From Olivibacter sp. SDN3 (GTDB lineage Bacteria; Bacteroidota; Bacteroidia; Sphingobacteriales; Sphingobacteriaceae): 64,000 bases of DNA. The DNA is taken from NCBI RefSeq assembly GCF_014334135.1, contig NZ_CP060497.1, positions 1,860,001-1,924,000 of the forward strand, in the 5' to 3' direction. The notes under the pieces are model-generated. The model was not told the origin of the DNA and searched no databases. It saw only the letters and a list, made by a program, of their open reading frames with translations. A program made the position numbers and the translations under genes. The first letter of the stretch is position 1. Each line of letters opens with the position of its first letter. Below, in pieces: positions 28,261 through 35,984 of this stretch.

Positions 28261-30544
28261 GTTGCGATCATTTGGTGTTTGGGCAATAATAATGGGTATA
28301 TACGTACATAGCATAGCACAGCAGGATGAAGCTTTTGTAACTGGTAAGCTTTTGAGCTCAGATGCTAAAGCTGCCCCGAATATCACCGTTTTGGCAAAAG
28401 GTACAAACTACCTTACCCGTACCAATGAACAGGGTATTTACACCTTAAGTCTTCCGGCGGGCTCATATGAGCTGCAATTAAAATGTTTGGGAATTTTAGA
28501 TCAAACAATAGCCATCAAAGTAAAGCCTGCAGAAAAGCTGCAGCTAGATGATATCGTGTTGAAAGCCACCGCCTACGACTTGAACGAAGTGGTGGTAACC
28601 GGTCAATTTGAGCCGCAGTCGCTGAAAAATTCGGTATATCGCATCCGTACCATCGGGCAAGATCAAATTTTGGCTCGAGCTTCGACTTCTGTAGAAAACG
28701 TATTGAATACGGAGTTGGGTATTCGCTTTAGCAATGATATGGCTCTGGGTGAATCTGGAATCGAGCTCATGGGAATGGGCGGAAGAAATGTGAAAGTCAT
28801 GGTAGATGGTTTGCCCATAGTAGACAGAGGTGATTTAGCACAAAGCCTGAGTCAAATAGATATCAATACCATTGAGCGTATAGAGATTGTGGAAGGGCCC
28901 ATGGCAGTAAGTTATGGTACAGATGCCTTAGCAGGAGTGATCAATATCATTACGAAAAAAGTGGAAAGCGACCAATTGCTATTATCGGCGCGCCTACAAG
29001 AGGAAACAATAGCTGAAAACTACGACTTTCTACAAAACGATGGTATCCATAATGCTAATATTAGCGCTTTGTGGGGTAATAAAGGTTGGAAGGCCAGTGT
29101 TTCGGGCAGTAGAAATAATGCAGGCGGTTATGTTGGAGGCGGCTCTGGAGCTATCGATCATTGGATGCCGAAGGATCAATGGTTTGGATCGGGTAGCTTA
29201 GGTTACGGCACGGCCAGATGGGATCTTAATTATCGCTTAGATTATAATAACGAAGATATATTGAATCTGGGAAATTTAAATACCAGCACTTATCGGCAAT
29301 CTCGGGTCAACTACCTTACTGATCGCTGGACACATCAACTCCAAGGAAGATTCATGGCTAATCATCGTTTGTCCTTTAACTTCAGTGGCTCTTATCAGGA
29401 TTATGAACGCCGAACCCGTTCGGTGGTACGGGATTACCGAAATGGTACAACAGAACTTTCCACTAATGCCGGGGCGCAGGATACCGCAACCTTTCTAACT
29501 AGCGTATTAAGGTTAACAGCGCAATACACCGTAGCGGATAATTTTATCTTGCAGCCTGGCTTAGAATACCGATCAGACAAGGGCACCGGACAGCGTATCG
29601 ACGGAGATCCGAGGATTAACGATTATGCTTTCTTTATATCCGGCGAATGGGGATTGACAAGAAATTTATTGATCCGTCCCGGCATGCGATTTATCTATAA
29701 TTCGGTATATGACGCCCCGCCGGTCATTCCTTCTATAAATGCTAAGTGGAGCATAAATGATCAGTTTGATCTGAGGGCTTCCTATGGTCGGGGTTTTCGT
29801 TCCCCTGCTTTACGTGAACTGTATTTCACTTTCTTTGATGCCAATCATGCTGTTGTGGGAAATCCGGATTTAAAAGCAGAACATTCCAATAGCTATCAGG
29901 CCAGTTTGAGCTGGTCGGGTCTGCAGGATGGTACAATGCAATGGATGAGCACCTTAAATGGATTTTATAACGACTTCAACGATCAGATAAACACCGGCAT
30001 AGATCCCAGTCGGCCAACGGTTAATACGTATATTAATATCGATAAATTCCGCACCGCAGGAGGAACCTGGGAAAATAGCTTCTCCTACAAAGAGATTGTA
30101 GCCAAACTGGGGTTCTCCTATATCGGTCGATATAATCGCCTGGCAGATGAAATTGATCATATTCCGAGCATGCGCTGGACACCTGAAGTCAACGCTGTCA
30201 TTAACTATCATATACCGAAATGGAAAGCAGGACTTAATCTTTACTACAAGTTCAACGGACAGCGCATAGGCTTTAATGCCATAGCCGGTGATGACGGTAG
30301 AATAAGTGCCAGAAGGTTTGAAATTCAATCTTACCACACAGCGGATCTTACCTTAAATAAGGTTTTGATGCAAGGTTTGACACTAAGCGGAGGTGTGCGC
30401 AACCTTTTTGATGTAACTACCCTCGATAATACTTCGCTGGGTTCGGGCGGTGCACATGCAACGGATACAGGTCCTATTCCGATCAGCTACGGTAGATCGT
30501 ATTTTCTAGGTTTGAAATATGATATCAATATCCGGAGGCTATAA
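28259..30544 (+). CDS. hmuR: TonB-dependent haem receptor (HmuR-like)
   Basis: A 761-residue outer-membrane receptor. The short signal peptide ends near HSIAQQ. A carboxypeptidase-regulatory-like domain (about 25-105) precedes the plug (about 115-235; GRNVKVMVDGLPI, EIVEGPMAVSYGTDALAGVI). The barrel has the haem-receptor signature: FRSP (513-516, a FRAP-box variant) and NPDL (535-538), with His530 between them, where HemR-type receptors hold a haem-contacting histidine. It would strip haem from host or environmental haemoproteins and pass it to the periplasm. It is first gene of the hmu operon; the next gene, an HmuY-like lipoprotein, follows after 52 bp. Confidence 0.9.
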   Translation: MLRSFGVWAIIMGIYVHSIAQQDEAFVTGKLLSSDAKAAPNITVLAKGTNYLTRTNEQGIYTLSLPAGSYELQLKCLGILDQTIAIKVKPAEKLQLDDIVLKATAYDLNEVVVTGQFEPQSLKNSVYRIRTIGQDQILARASTSVENVLNTELGIRFSNDMALGESGIELMGMGGRNVKVMVDGLPIVDRGDLAQSLSQIDINTIERIEIVEGPMAVSYGTDALAGVINIITKKVESDQLLLSARLQEETIAENYDFLQNDGIHNANISALWGNKGWKASVSGSRNNAGGYVGGGSGAIDHWMPKDQWFGSGSLGYGTARWDLNYRLDYNNEDILNLGNLNTSTYRQSRVNYLTDRWTHQLQGRFMANHRLSFNFSGSYQDYERRTRSVVRDYRNGTTELSTNAGAQDTATFLTSVLRLTAQYTVADNFILQPGLEYRSDKGTGQRIDGDPRINDYAFFISGEWGLTRNLLIRPGMRFIYNSVYDAPPVIPSINAKWSINDQFDLRASYGRGFRSPALRELYFTFFDANHAVVGNPDLKAEHSNSYQASLSWSGLQDGTMQWMSTLNGFYNDFNDQINTGIDPSRPTVNTYINIDKFRTAGGTWENSFSYKEIVAKLGFSYIGRYNRLADEIDHIPSMRWTPEVNAVINYHIPKWKAGLNLYYKFNGQRIGFNAIAGDDGRISARRFEIQSYHTADLTLNKVLMQGLTLSGGVRNLFDVTTLDNTSLGSGGAHATDTGPIPISYGRSYFLGLKYDINIRRL

Positions 30545-30596
30545 CATATACATAAATGCAATACGTAAAACAGGTTTAACCAATAGAAATAATACA

Positions 30597-31637
30597 ATGA
30601 AAAGAATTTACCAAAAAGAGAGCTGGATAGCGTTAGCGCTTATCGTGGCAATGAGTGCTTGCGGAAAAAGCGATGATGTCGCACCTGAGATTCCACCGTC
30701 AGATGGTTCGGTGATGACCTTGGAAGGTGGGGATGGTGGAAATGCAGCAGAAAATGCAGTTTATGTTGATTTTAGCGCAGAAAATCAAGTGCCCGTGAAA
30801 AGGGATTCTTGGGATCTGGCACTTTATACCGGCGATGAATTTCAGGTGAAACTAAATAATATGATTGGCGCGGCCGCCATAGCTACGGGGGAAACCGATT
30901 TAAACGCAGTAAATTCCGAGAACTTTGATATATCAACTTTGGCGGTAGGGCAAGGTCAAGGTACCTTGGATATGATAGATGCTGTTGACGGGTCTATTGA
31001 AGGAACGGTAATTGCACCCATAGCTGAGGACGAAACAGCGAACAAGGTTTATGTTATCAGTACTGCGGGAGGAACAGAAGTCCTGCCGGAAAATGTATAT
31101 AAAGTAAGAGTACTTAGAAGCGACAACGGTGGTTATGCGGTGCAATACGCACAAATTGATGAAAATTCTTTTAACACGATTGAAGTGGAGAAAAATGCAG
31201 ACTACAATTTCAGCTATGCATCGTTTAAAACAGGAGATCTGGTATCTGTAGAGCCAGATAGAACCAACTGGGATATTGTATGGGGATATAGTATGTATTA
31301 TACGGCTAATTTCCCTTATCCTTTTTCTGATTTAGTATTTATTAATCATCTAGGAGGTGTAACAGCAGCAGAAGTATTAGTTGAAGACGGAACATCTTAT
31401 GAAGACTTCGCCGAAAATCACTTGGGTGCAATTACGTGGAGTAATGATATTGATGTAATAGGTTCAAAGTGGCGTGTGACAAGTCCTGAACCAGCGCGAC
31501 GCTTAGAAGATCGCTTTTATGTGATAAAGGATGCAGCAGGCAACGTATATAAGTTAAAATTTAATAGTATGGGACCCGGCGATAGTGGCGAACGTGGCCG
31601 TCCGGAAATCGAATTCCAACTCGTTACGAGAGGATAA
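30597..31637 (+). CDS. hmuY: HmuY-like haem-binding surface lipoprotein
   Basis: I chose the ATG at 30597 (346 residues) over an earlier in-frame ATG at 30519. It gives a proper lipoprotein signal with lipobox VAMSAC (Cys22), and the earlier start would overlap the receptor gene. The mature part is beta-rich and carries HmuY-family features: two W-D motifs (RDSWDLALYTG and TNWDIVWGYSMYYT), and a late segment VIKDAAGNVYKLKFNSM. HmuY proteins act as surface haemophores that hand haem to HmuR. The haem ligands (His or Met) cannot be assigned from sequence alone. It is immediately downstream of the receptor gene. Confidence 0.85.
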   Translation: MKRIYQKESWIALALIVAMSACGKSDDVAPEIPPSDGSVMTLEGGDGGNAAENAVYVDFSAENQVPVKRDSWDLALYTGDEFQVKLNNMIGAAAIATGETDLNAVNSENFDISTLAVGQGQGTLDMIDAVDGSIEGTVIAPIAEDETANKVYVISTAGGTEVLPENVYKVRVLRSDNGGYAVQYAQIDENSFNTIEVEKNADYNFSYASFKTGDLVSVEPDRTNWDIVWGYSMYYTANFPYPFSDLVFINHLGGVTAAEVLVEDGTSYEDFAENHLGAITWSNDIDVIGSKWRVTSPEPARRLEDRFYVIKDAAGNVYKLKFNSMGPGDSGERGRPEIEFQLVTRG

Positions 31638-31677
31638 AGAATTACATGTTTCATGTAGGTTTGGTTGGTTTCAAATA

Positions 31678-31713
31678 TCCGGTCTCGCACCATTGGGAGT
31701 GGTGCAGACCGGA
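31678..31713 (+). terminator. Strong hairpin between hmuY and hmuT
   Basis: Arms of 8 and 6 bp (31678-31685 with 31706-31713; 31687-31692 with 31700-31705), one bulged C, and a 7-nt loop. No U-tract follows. It could be a partial terminator or an mRNA-processing/stability element setting the ratio of surface proteins to transporter. Confidence 0.55.
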
Positions 31714-31943
31714 ATTTGGTAAAACAATGTCTTCCCGATGATCTATTGATGAAAAAACGGAACATAACCTACAAAATCGGCATTCAAAATTTGAAATAGC
31801 ATCTTATCAGTGATTCATGAGCTCGTCGCGGAGCTCCTCGGTTTTGGTTACTTTTCGCGGAAACCTTCGTTAAGGGAAAACATGAATGCCTTTACATATA
31901 AACAATTGATGAAAAAAGTAACATTAATACAGACAATTGACAG
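31714..31943 (+). other. Remainder of the hmuY-hmuT spacer
   Basis: The whole hmuY-hmuT spacer is 306 bp, unusually long for genes of one pathway. After the hairpin it is AT-rich with no reading frame. I find no clear Fur-like box or -7/-33 pair, so hmuTU may depend on readthrough from hmuRY. Confidence 0.45.
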
Positions 31944-32810
31944 ATGAGAAAAATATTTTTTAATATAATCATGCTGCTTTTCGCAGTAACGATTTTTGCC
32001 TGCCGCAGTAGTGATCAGACAACGGGAGATACCCTAGTTGATGATTCTACCCGCATCGTATCCATTAACGGATCGATAACCGAAATTTTGGCAGACCTAG
32101 GTCTGGAAGACCAGATTGTAGGGGTGGATGTTGCCAGTACTTATCCAAAGTCAATTTTGCAGAAGCCAAAAGTAGGGCATAGTACAAAAATTGCTGCAGA
32201 AGGGGTATTAGGGCTCGATCCGGATATCGTAATCGGTATTAACAATGAGGTGAGTTCCGTTATGAAAGATCAATTGACGTCTTCAGGGGTGAAGGTGTTA
32301 CTATTCGATCAAGCGTACTCCGTAGAAGGAACAAAAAGTCTTATTGCCAGCGTCACCGATAGTTTAGGATTTAAACAAAGAGGCGATTCCATCATTCAAG
32401 CACTGGATGCGGATTTAGCGGAGGTAAAGTCGCTGGATGATGCGGCGCCTAAACCAAAGGTATTATTTATCTATGCCCGTGGAACGGGAACCATGATGGT
32501 TGGGGGCGATGACACCCAAGCGGCAAAAGTCATCGAGCTTGCCGGTGGTGAAAATGCGATCACCGGTTTTGCCGACTATAAACCCCTAACGGCCGAAGCG
32601 CTTGTGGCGGCCAACCCTGACGTGATCCTGCTGTTTTCTTCGGGACTGGAAAGCCTGGGGGGAGCAAAAGGCTTATTGGAAGTGCAAGGTGTAAAAGAGA
32701 CCAATGCCGGGAAGAATCAAAAATTTGTTGAAATGGATGGTCAGTTCCTTACCGGCTTCAGTCAACGTTTGGGCAAAGCAGTAAAAGAACTGTCAGAAAA
32801 AATACATTGA
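31944..32810 (+). CDS. hmuT: Haem ABC transporter substrate-binding lipoprotein (HmuT/BtuF family)
   Basis: A 288-residue periplasmic-binding protein tethered by a lipobox (TIFACRSS, Cys20). Class III binding-protein features are clear: RIVSINGSITEILADLGL near the N-terminus, VGVDVASTYP, the connecting long helix, and GGDDTQAAKVIELAGGENAI in the second lobe. The family accepts haem, cobalamin or siderophores; the flanking hmuR, hmuY and hmuS genes favour haem. A YPKS motif (SSTYPKS-type, here STYPKS) lies where HmuT proteins carry the haem-ligating Tyr. The stop codon overlaps the TTG start of the permease gene by 4 bp. Confidence 0.9.
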   Translation: MRKIFFNIIMLLFAVTIFACRSSDQTTGDTLVDDSTRIVSINGSITEILADLGLEDQIVGVDVASTYPKSILQKPKVGHSTKIAAEGVLGLDPDIVIGINNEVSSVMKDQLTSSGVKVLLFDQAYSVEGTKSLIASVTDSLGFKQRGDSIIQALDADLAEVKSLDDAAPKPKVLFIYARGTGTMMVGGDDTQAAKVIELAGGENAITGFADYKPLTAEALVAANPDVILLFSSGLESLGGAKGLLEVQGVKETNAGKNQKFVEMDGQFLTGFSQRLGKAVKELSEKIH

Positions 32811-33844
32811 AAAACTACAGTATCATATTACTTGGATTGGGTGTATTGTTGTTGCTATCAGCTGCATTATCGGTTTGCGTCGGTGCTGTAAAAATTAATG
32901 CCGGAGAGCTGAGATCTTTAGTCGCCTATCGCTTAAGTATAAGCGATGAGATCAATTTTACGAGGCAACAGGAAGCTGTGCTGTTCAGCTTGCGATTACC
33001 GAGAGTGCTATTGGGCATTCTGGTAGGAAGCAGCTTAGCTATAGCAGGGGCCGCTATGCAGGGCCTTTTCAGAAATCCATTGGCTGAACCTGGGTTAATA
33101 GGTATTTCCTCGGGAGCTTCCCTGTTCGCTGTATTGGTGATTGTTTTAGAAGTCAAGTTTTTAACAATAGCTTTTGGTTATCATGCCTTGGCGATAGCCG
33201 CTTTTGCTGGTGCATGTATCACCACTTTTTTGGTCTACAGCGTTGCCAATGTTGGCGGAAAAACAAATATTGCAACTTTATTATTGGTGGGTATTGCCAT
33301 CAATGCACTTGCCGGGTCCTTTACCGGATTGCTAACTTATATGTCAAGTGATGAACAATTGCGCAATATTACTTTCTGGAGTTTAGGCAGTTTGGGAGGA
33401 GCGAGCTGGAAAACGGTGACCAGTATTCTGCCTTTTGTGGTCATCCCACTGATTGGCTTGCCCTTGATAGCTAAACAGCTTAATGCAATAGCCCTTGGAG
33501 AAGCTCAGGCAGGACATATGGGGGTCAATGTGAGCCTCCTGAAGAAGTTGATTATTGTTTTAGCTACCTTGGGTGTAGGAGCATCGGTCGCGGTGTCAGG
33601 TGTGATTGGCTTCGTTGGGTTGGTCGTGCCACATATTTTAAGAATGGCCTTTTCTGCCGATAATCGATTGATAATTCCCGGTTCGGCATTATTGGGAGCT
33701 ACCGTGTTGGTTTTGGCAGATTTAGTGTCCAGGACCTTGGTGGCGCCGGCAGAGCTTCCAATAGGGATATTGACGGCAATGATTGGAACACCCATATTTA
33801 TGTATATCATTTTCAGGGAGCGAAGAAAAAGAAACTGGAATTAA
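32807..33844 (+). CDS. hmuU: FecCD-family haem ABC transporter permease
   Basis: A 345-residue inner-membrane protein with about 10 transmembrane helices. FecCD signatures are RLPRVLLGILVGSSLAIAGA, QGLFRNPLAEPGLIGIS, and GVIGFVGLVVPHI. The start is TTG at 32807 inside TTGA, overlapping the hmuT stop; no ATG lies nearby that would keep the conserved N-terminal helix, so TTG with translational coupling is the best choice. It would form the homodimeric channel through which haem passes to the cytoplasm, driven by HmuV. Confidence 0.92.
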   Translation: MKNYSIILLGLGVLLLLSAALSVCVGAVKINAGELRSLVAYRLSISDEINFTRQQEAVLFSLRLPRVLLGILVGSSLAIAGAAMQGLFRNPLAEPGLIGISSGASLFAVLVIVLEVKFLTIAFGYHALAIAAFAGACITTFLVYSVANVGGKTNIATLLLVGIAINALAGSFTGLLTYMSSDEQLRNITFWSLGSLGGASWKTVTSILPFVVIPLIGLPLIAKQLNAIALGEAQAGHMGVNVSLLKKLIIVLATLGVGASVAVSGVIGFVGLVVPHILRMAFSADNRLIIPGSALLGATVLVLADLVSRTLVAPAELPIGILTAMIGTPIFMYIIFRERRKRNWN

Positions 33845-33882
33845 GTTTTCGTATTTTTTTGATATCCCGAATTTGATTATTA

Positions 33883-33904
33883 ACTTAGAATGATTTTAAA
33901 TAAG
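33883..33904 (+). promoter_or_regulatory. Fur-box-like palindrome upstream of hmuV
   Basis: CTTAGAATGATTTTAAATAA is an imperfect palindrome centred on the G of AATGATT. It matches the element at the hmuR start in layout (…AAT-G-ATT…AAATAA). It lies 47 bp before the hmuV ATG, in the 106-bp hmuU-hmuV gap, and suggests a second iron-controlled promoter for hmuVS. Confidence 0.5.
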
Positions 33905-33950
33905 AGGTTTGTGTGTTGTACATATAATATACGGCTTATTCAAATGTGTC

Positions 33951-34733
33951 ATGATTAAAGTAGAACATTTGTCATATAACGTTGGTAAGAAAGTATTGCT
34001 TCAAGATATCGGCTTCGATGTGCAAGCTGGAGAGCTTTTATCCATAATTGGGGCAAATGGTGCGGGAAAAAGTACCTTACTCAAGTTATTATGTAAAGAT
34101 GGGCAAGCAAGCAGTGGAGAAATTTTCATAAAAGGCAATCCTATCCGAAACTATAAATTGAAGGATTTGTCCAAATTTAGGTCCGTGCTGAGCCAGCATA
34201 ATACGATTTCCGTTTCTTTTACTGTTCATGAGATAGTGATGATGGGACGTTACCCGCATTTTGAACACCAGCCCTCGGCGAATGATATACAGGTGGTGAA
34301 AGCAGCAATGGAGGAAACGGGAGTAACTTCTTTTAGTAACCGGGATTATAATACCCTATCGGGAGGGGAGCAGCAACGGGTACAACTGGCTCGGGTAATT
34401 GCGCAAATCTATGATCAGCCACAAGGGTTGTTATTGCTAGATGAACCAACAAACGGATTGGATCTATTGTATCAGCAGCAGGTTTTGCAATTGGCACGTT
34501 CTTTAGCCAATCGAGGCTTCTGTGTCGTATGTATACTGCATGATATCAATTTTGCTTCCCGTTATTCGGACAAAGTATTATTATTAAAAAATGGACAAAA
34601 AATAGCATTCGGGACACCGATAGAAGTGATCACATGTGATCATATACATGAAGCTTTTAATATTCGGGTTGAATTGATGGCAGGGGAAAATACCCGATGC
34701 CCATTAATTATGCCCAGTGCAATTTTAAACTGA
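33951..34733 (+). CDS. hmuV: Haem ABC transporter ATP-binding protein
   Basis: A 260-residue ABC ATPase when read from the ATG at 33951 (MIKVEHLSYNVG), the standard start for this family. An upstream TTG at 33909 would add 14 residues with no family similarity. Walker A is GANGAGKST (34-42), the Q-loop follows at LSQHN, the signature is LSGGEQQRVQLARV, and Walker B LLLLDEPTNGLD with the H-loop at LHD. It powers haem import through HmuU. hmuS follows 6 bp downstream. Confidence 0.94.
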   Translation: MIKVEHLSYNVGKKVLLQDIGFDVQAGELLSIIGANGAGKSTLLKLLCKDGQASSGEIFIKGNPIRNYKLKDLSKFRSVLSQHNTISVSFTVHEIVMMGRYPHFEHQPSANDIQVVKAAMEETGVTSFSNRDYNTLSGGEQQRVQLARVIAQIYDQPQGLLLLDEPTNGLDLLYQQQVLQLARSLANRGFCVVCILHDINFASRYSDKVLLLKNGQKIAFGTPIEVITCDHIHEAFNIRVELMAGENTRCPLIMPSAILN

Positions 34734-34739
34734 TAAAAA

Positions 34740-35780
34740 ATGGATTCTACAAAAGCGTCTTTAAGAGAAAAGTATAATACATTCAAAACACAACATCCAA
34801 AAGTACGTATACGGGATGCCGCCAAAGAACTTGGTGTAACAGAGGCAGAGCTGGTCGCCGTATCTACAGGCACCATACAGCTCAGAAGGGAAATAGAAGA
34901 GATACTGAAAGAGGTGCCTTCTTTAGGTTATGTGATGGCTTTAACGCGGAATGATTTTGCCGTACACGAGCGGAAGGGCGAATACCGTAAAGTAGGTGTT
35001 AATGGCCATGTTGGCTTGGTCGTGAACCCGGATATCGATTTACGTCTATTCTTAAATGCATGGAAGTTTGCATTTTCGGTAAATGAAAATGGACGGAAAA
35101 GCCTCCAGTTTTTTGGCAAAGACGGGGAGGCTGTCCATAAAATCTACTTGCAAGATCAAAGTAACGAAGAGGCTTATAACCAACTGGTAGCAAACTTCAA
35201 AGCCGAAGATCAGGAGGAATCTTTGGTTATAGAAGATACACCGGGAAAAATGGATGAGAAACCTGACAATGAAATAGATGTCGATGCTTTTAAGGCTGCT
35301 TGGTTGGCTTTAAAAGACACCCATGAATTCCACGGGATGTTACGTAAGTTTGGTGTAACCCGCACGCAGGCTATGCGTTTGGCACCGGATAGGCATACCC
35401 ATAAAATCGACCTCGGTGTGCTGAAAAGTATTTTGGAAGCGGTCTCGGCAAGATCCTTGGAAATTATGGTCTTTATCGGAAATAAAGGTTGTATACAGAT
35501 TCATACCGGGCAGGCAAAACGGCTCTTACAAACAGGTCCTTGGTTCAATGTGCTTGATCCCGAATTCAATATGCATCTTCGGGAAGATGCCATAGAAAAT
35601 ATTTGGGTAGTGAAAAAACCTACAGACGACGGCCATGTAACGAGTATCGAGGCTTATGATGCAGCGGGGGATATTATTGTGCAGTTTTTTGGTAAACGTA
35701 AACCTGGAATTCCTGAGCGGGAGGACTGGAGAAAAGTTATCGCTGACTCCATGAATGCAGATCAGCTTTTGGAAGCTTAA
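34740..35780 (+). CDS. hmuS: HemS/ChuS-type cytoplasmic haem-handling protein
   Basis: A 346-residue soluble protein made of two similar halves (about 1-165 and 180-345), as in HemS/ChuS. Each half has a segment such as SLQFFGKDGEAVHKIYLQD or EIMVFIGNKGCIQIHTGQ, and a later WVVKKPTDDGHVTSIEAYD. Family members bind haem after import and either degrade it or pass it on. It has no signal peptide. The spacing of 6 bp to hmuV and a strong terminator downstream mark it as the last gene of the operon. In Porphyromonas the name hmuS is used for an unrelated CobN-like protein, so the symbol follows the enterobacterial sense. Confidence 0.9.
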   Translation: MDSTKASLREKYNTFKTQHPKVRIRDAAKELGVTEAELVAVSTGTIQLRREIEEILKEVPSLGYVMALTRNDFAVHERKGEYRKVGVNGHVGLVVNPDIDLRLFLNAWKFAFSVNENGRKSLQFFGKDGEAVHKIYLQDQSNEEAYNQLVANFKAEDQEESLVIEDTPGKMDEKPDNEIDVDAFKAAWLALKDTHEFHGMLRKFGVTRTQAMRLAPDRHTHKIDLGVLKSILEAVSARSLEIMVFIGNKGCIQIHTGQAKRLLQTGPWFNVLDPEFNMHLREDAIENIWVVKKPTDDGHVTSIEAYDAAGDIIVQFFGKRKPGIPEREDWRKVIADSMNADQLLEA

Positions 35781-35863
35781 ATTTTTTATCGGCACTACTT
35801 GTAAGCCAGCCGACGTAAGATCCCTATATAGATTGTTTATATAGTTGTTTAGTTTAGTTAGTG

Positions 35864-35899
35864 TAAAGCGGCTGATGCGAATCACCCGCTTTATTTTTT
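35864..35899 (+). terminator. Rho-independent terminator of the haem operon
   Basis: An 8-bp outer stem TAAAGCGG/CCGCTTTA (35864-35871, 35886-35893) and an inner TGA/TCA pair are followed by six T (35894-35899). Confidence 0.88.
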
Positions 35900-35925
35900 G
35901 GAGTGCTAATCGTGAGCGCGTAATA

Positions 35926-35958
35926 ATAACAGGATAGGGAGTAGCCCTATCCTGTTAT
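35926..35958 (-). terminator. Terminator hairpin of the second susCD operon
   Basis: A perfect 14-bp stem (35926-35939 with 35945-35958) with 5-nt loop. On the minus strand it lies 26 bp after the susD stop and is followed by TATTATTA rather than a pure T-run. Confidence 0.75.
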
Positions 35959-35984
35959 GGAAAAATGGTTACATCACGGTAAAT

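Noticed and set aside
33909-33950. Upstream TTG start for hmuV
   Set aside because: It would add 14 residues without family similarity and begins next to the Fur-like site; the ATG at 33951 gives the usual N-terminus.
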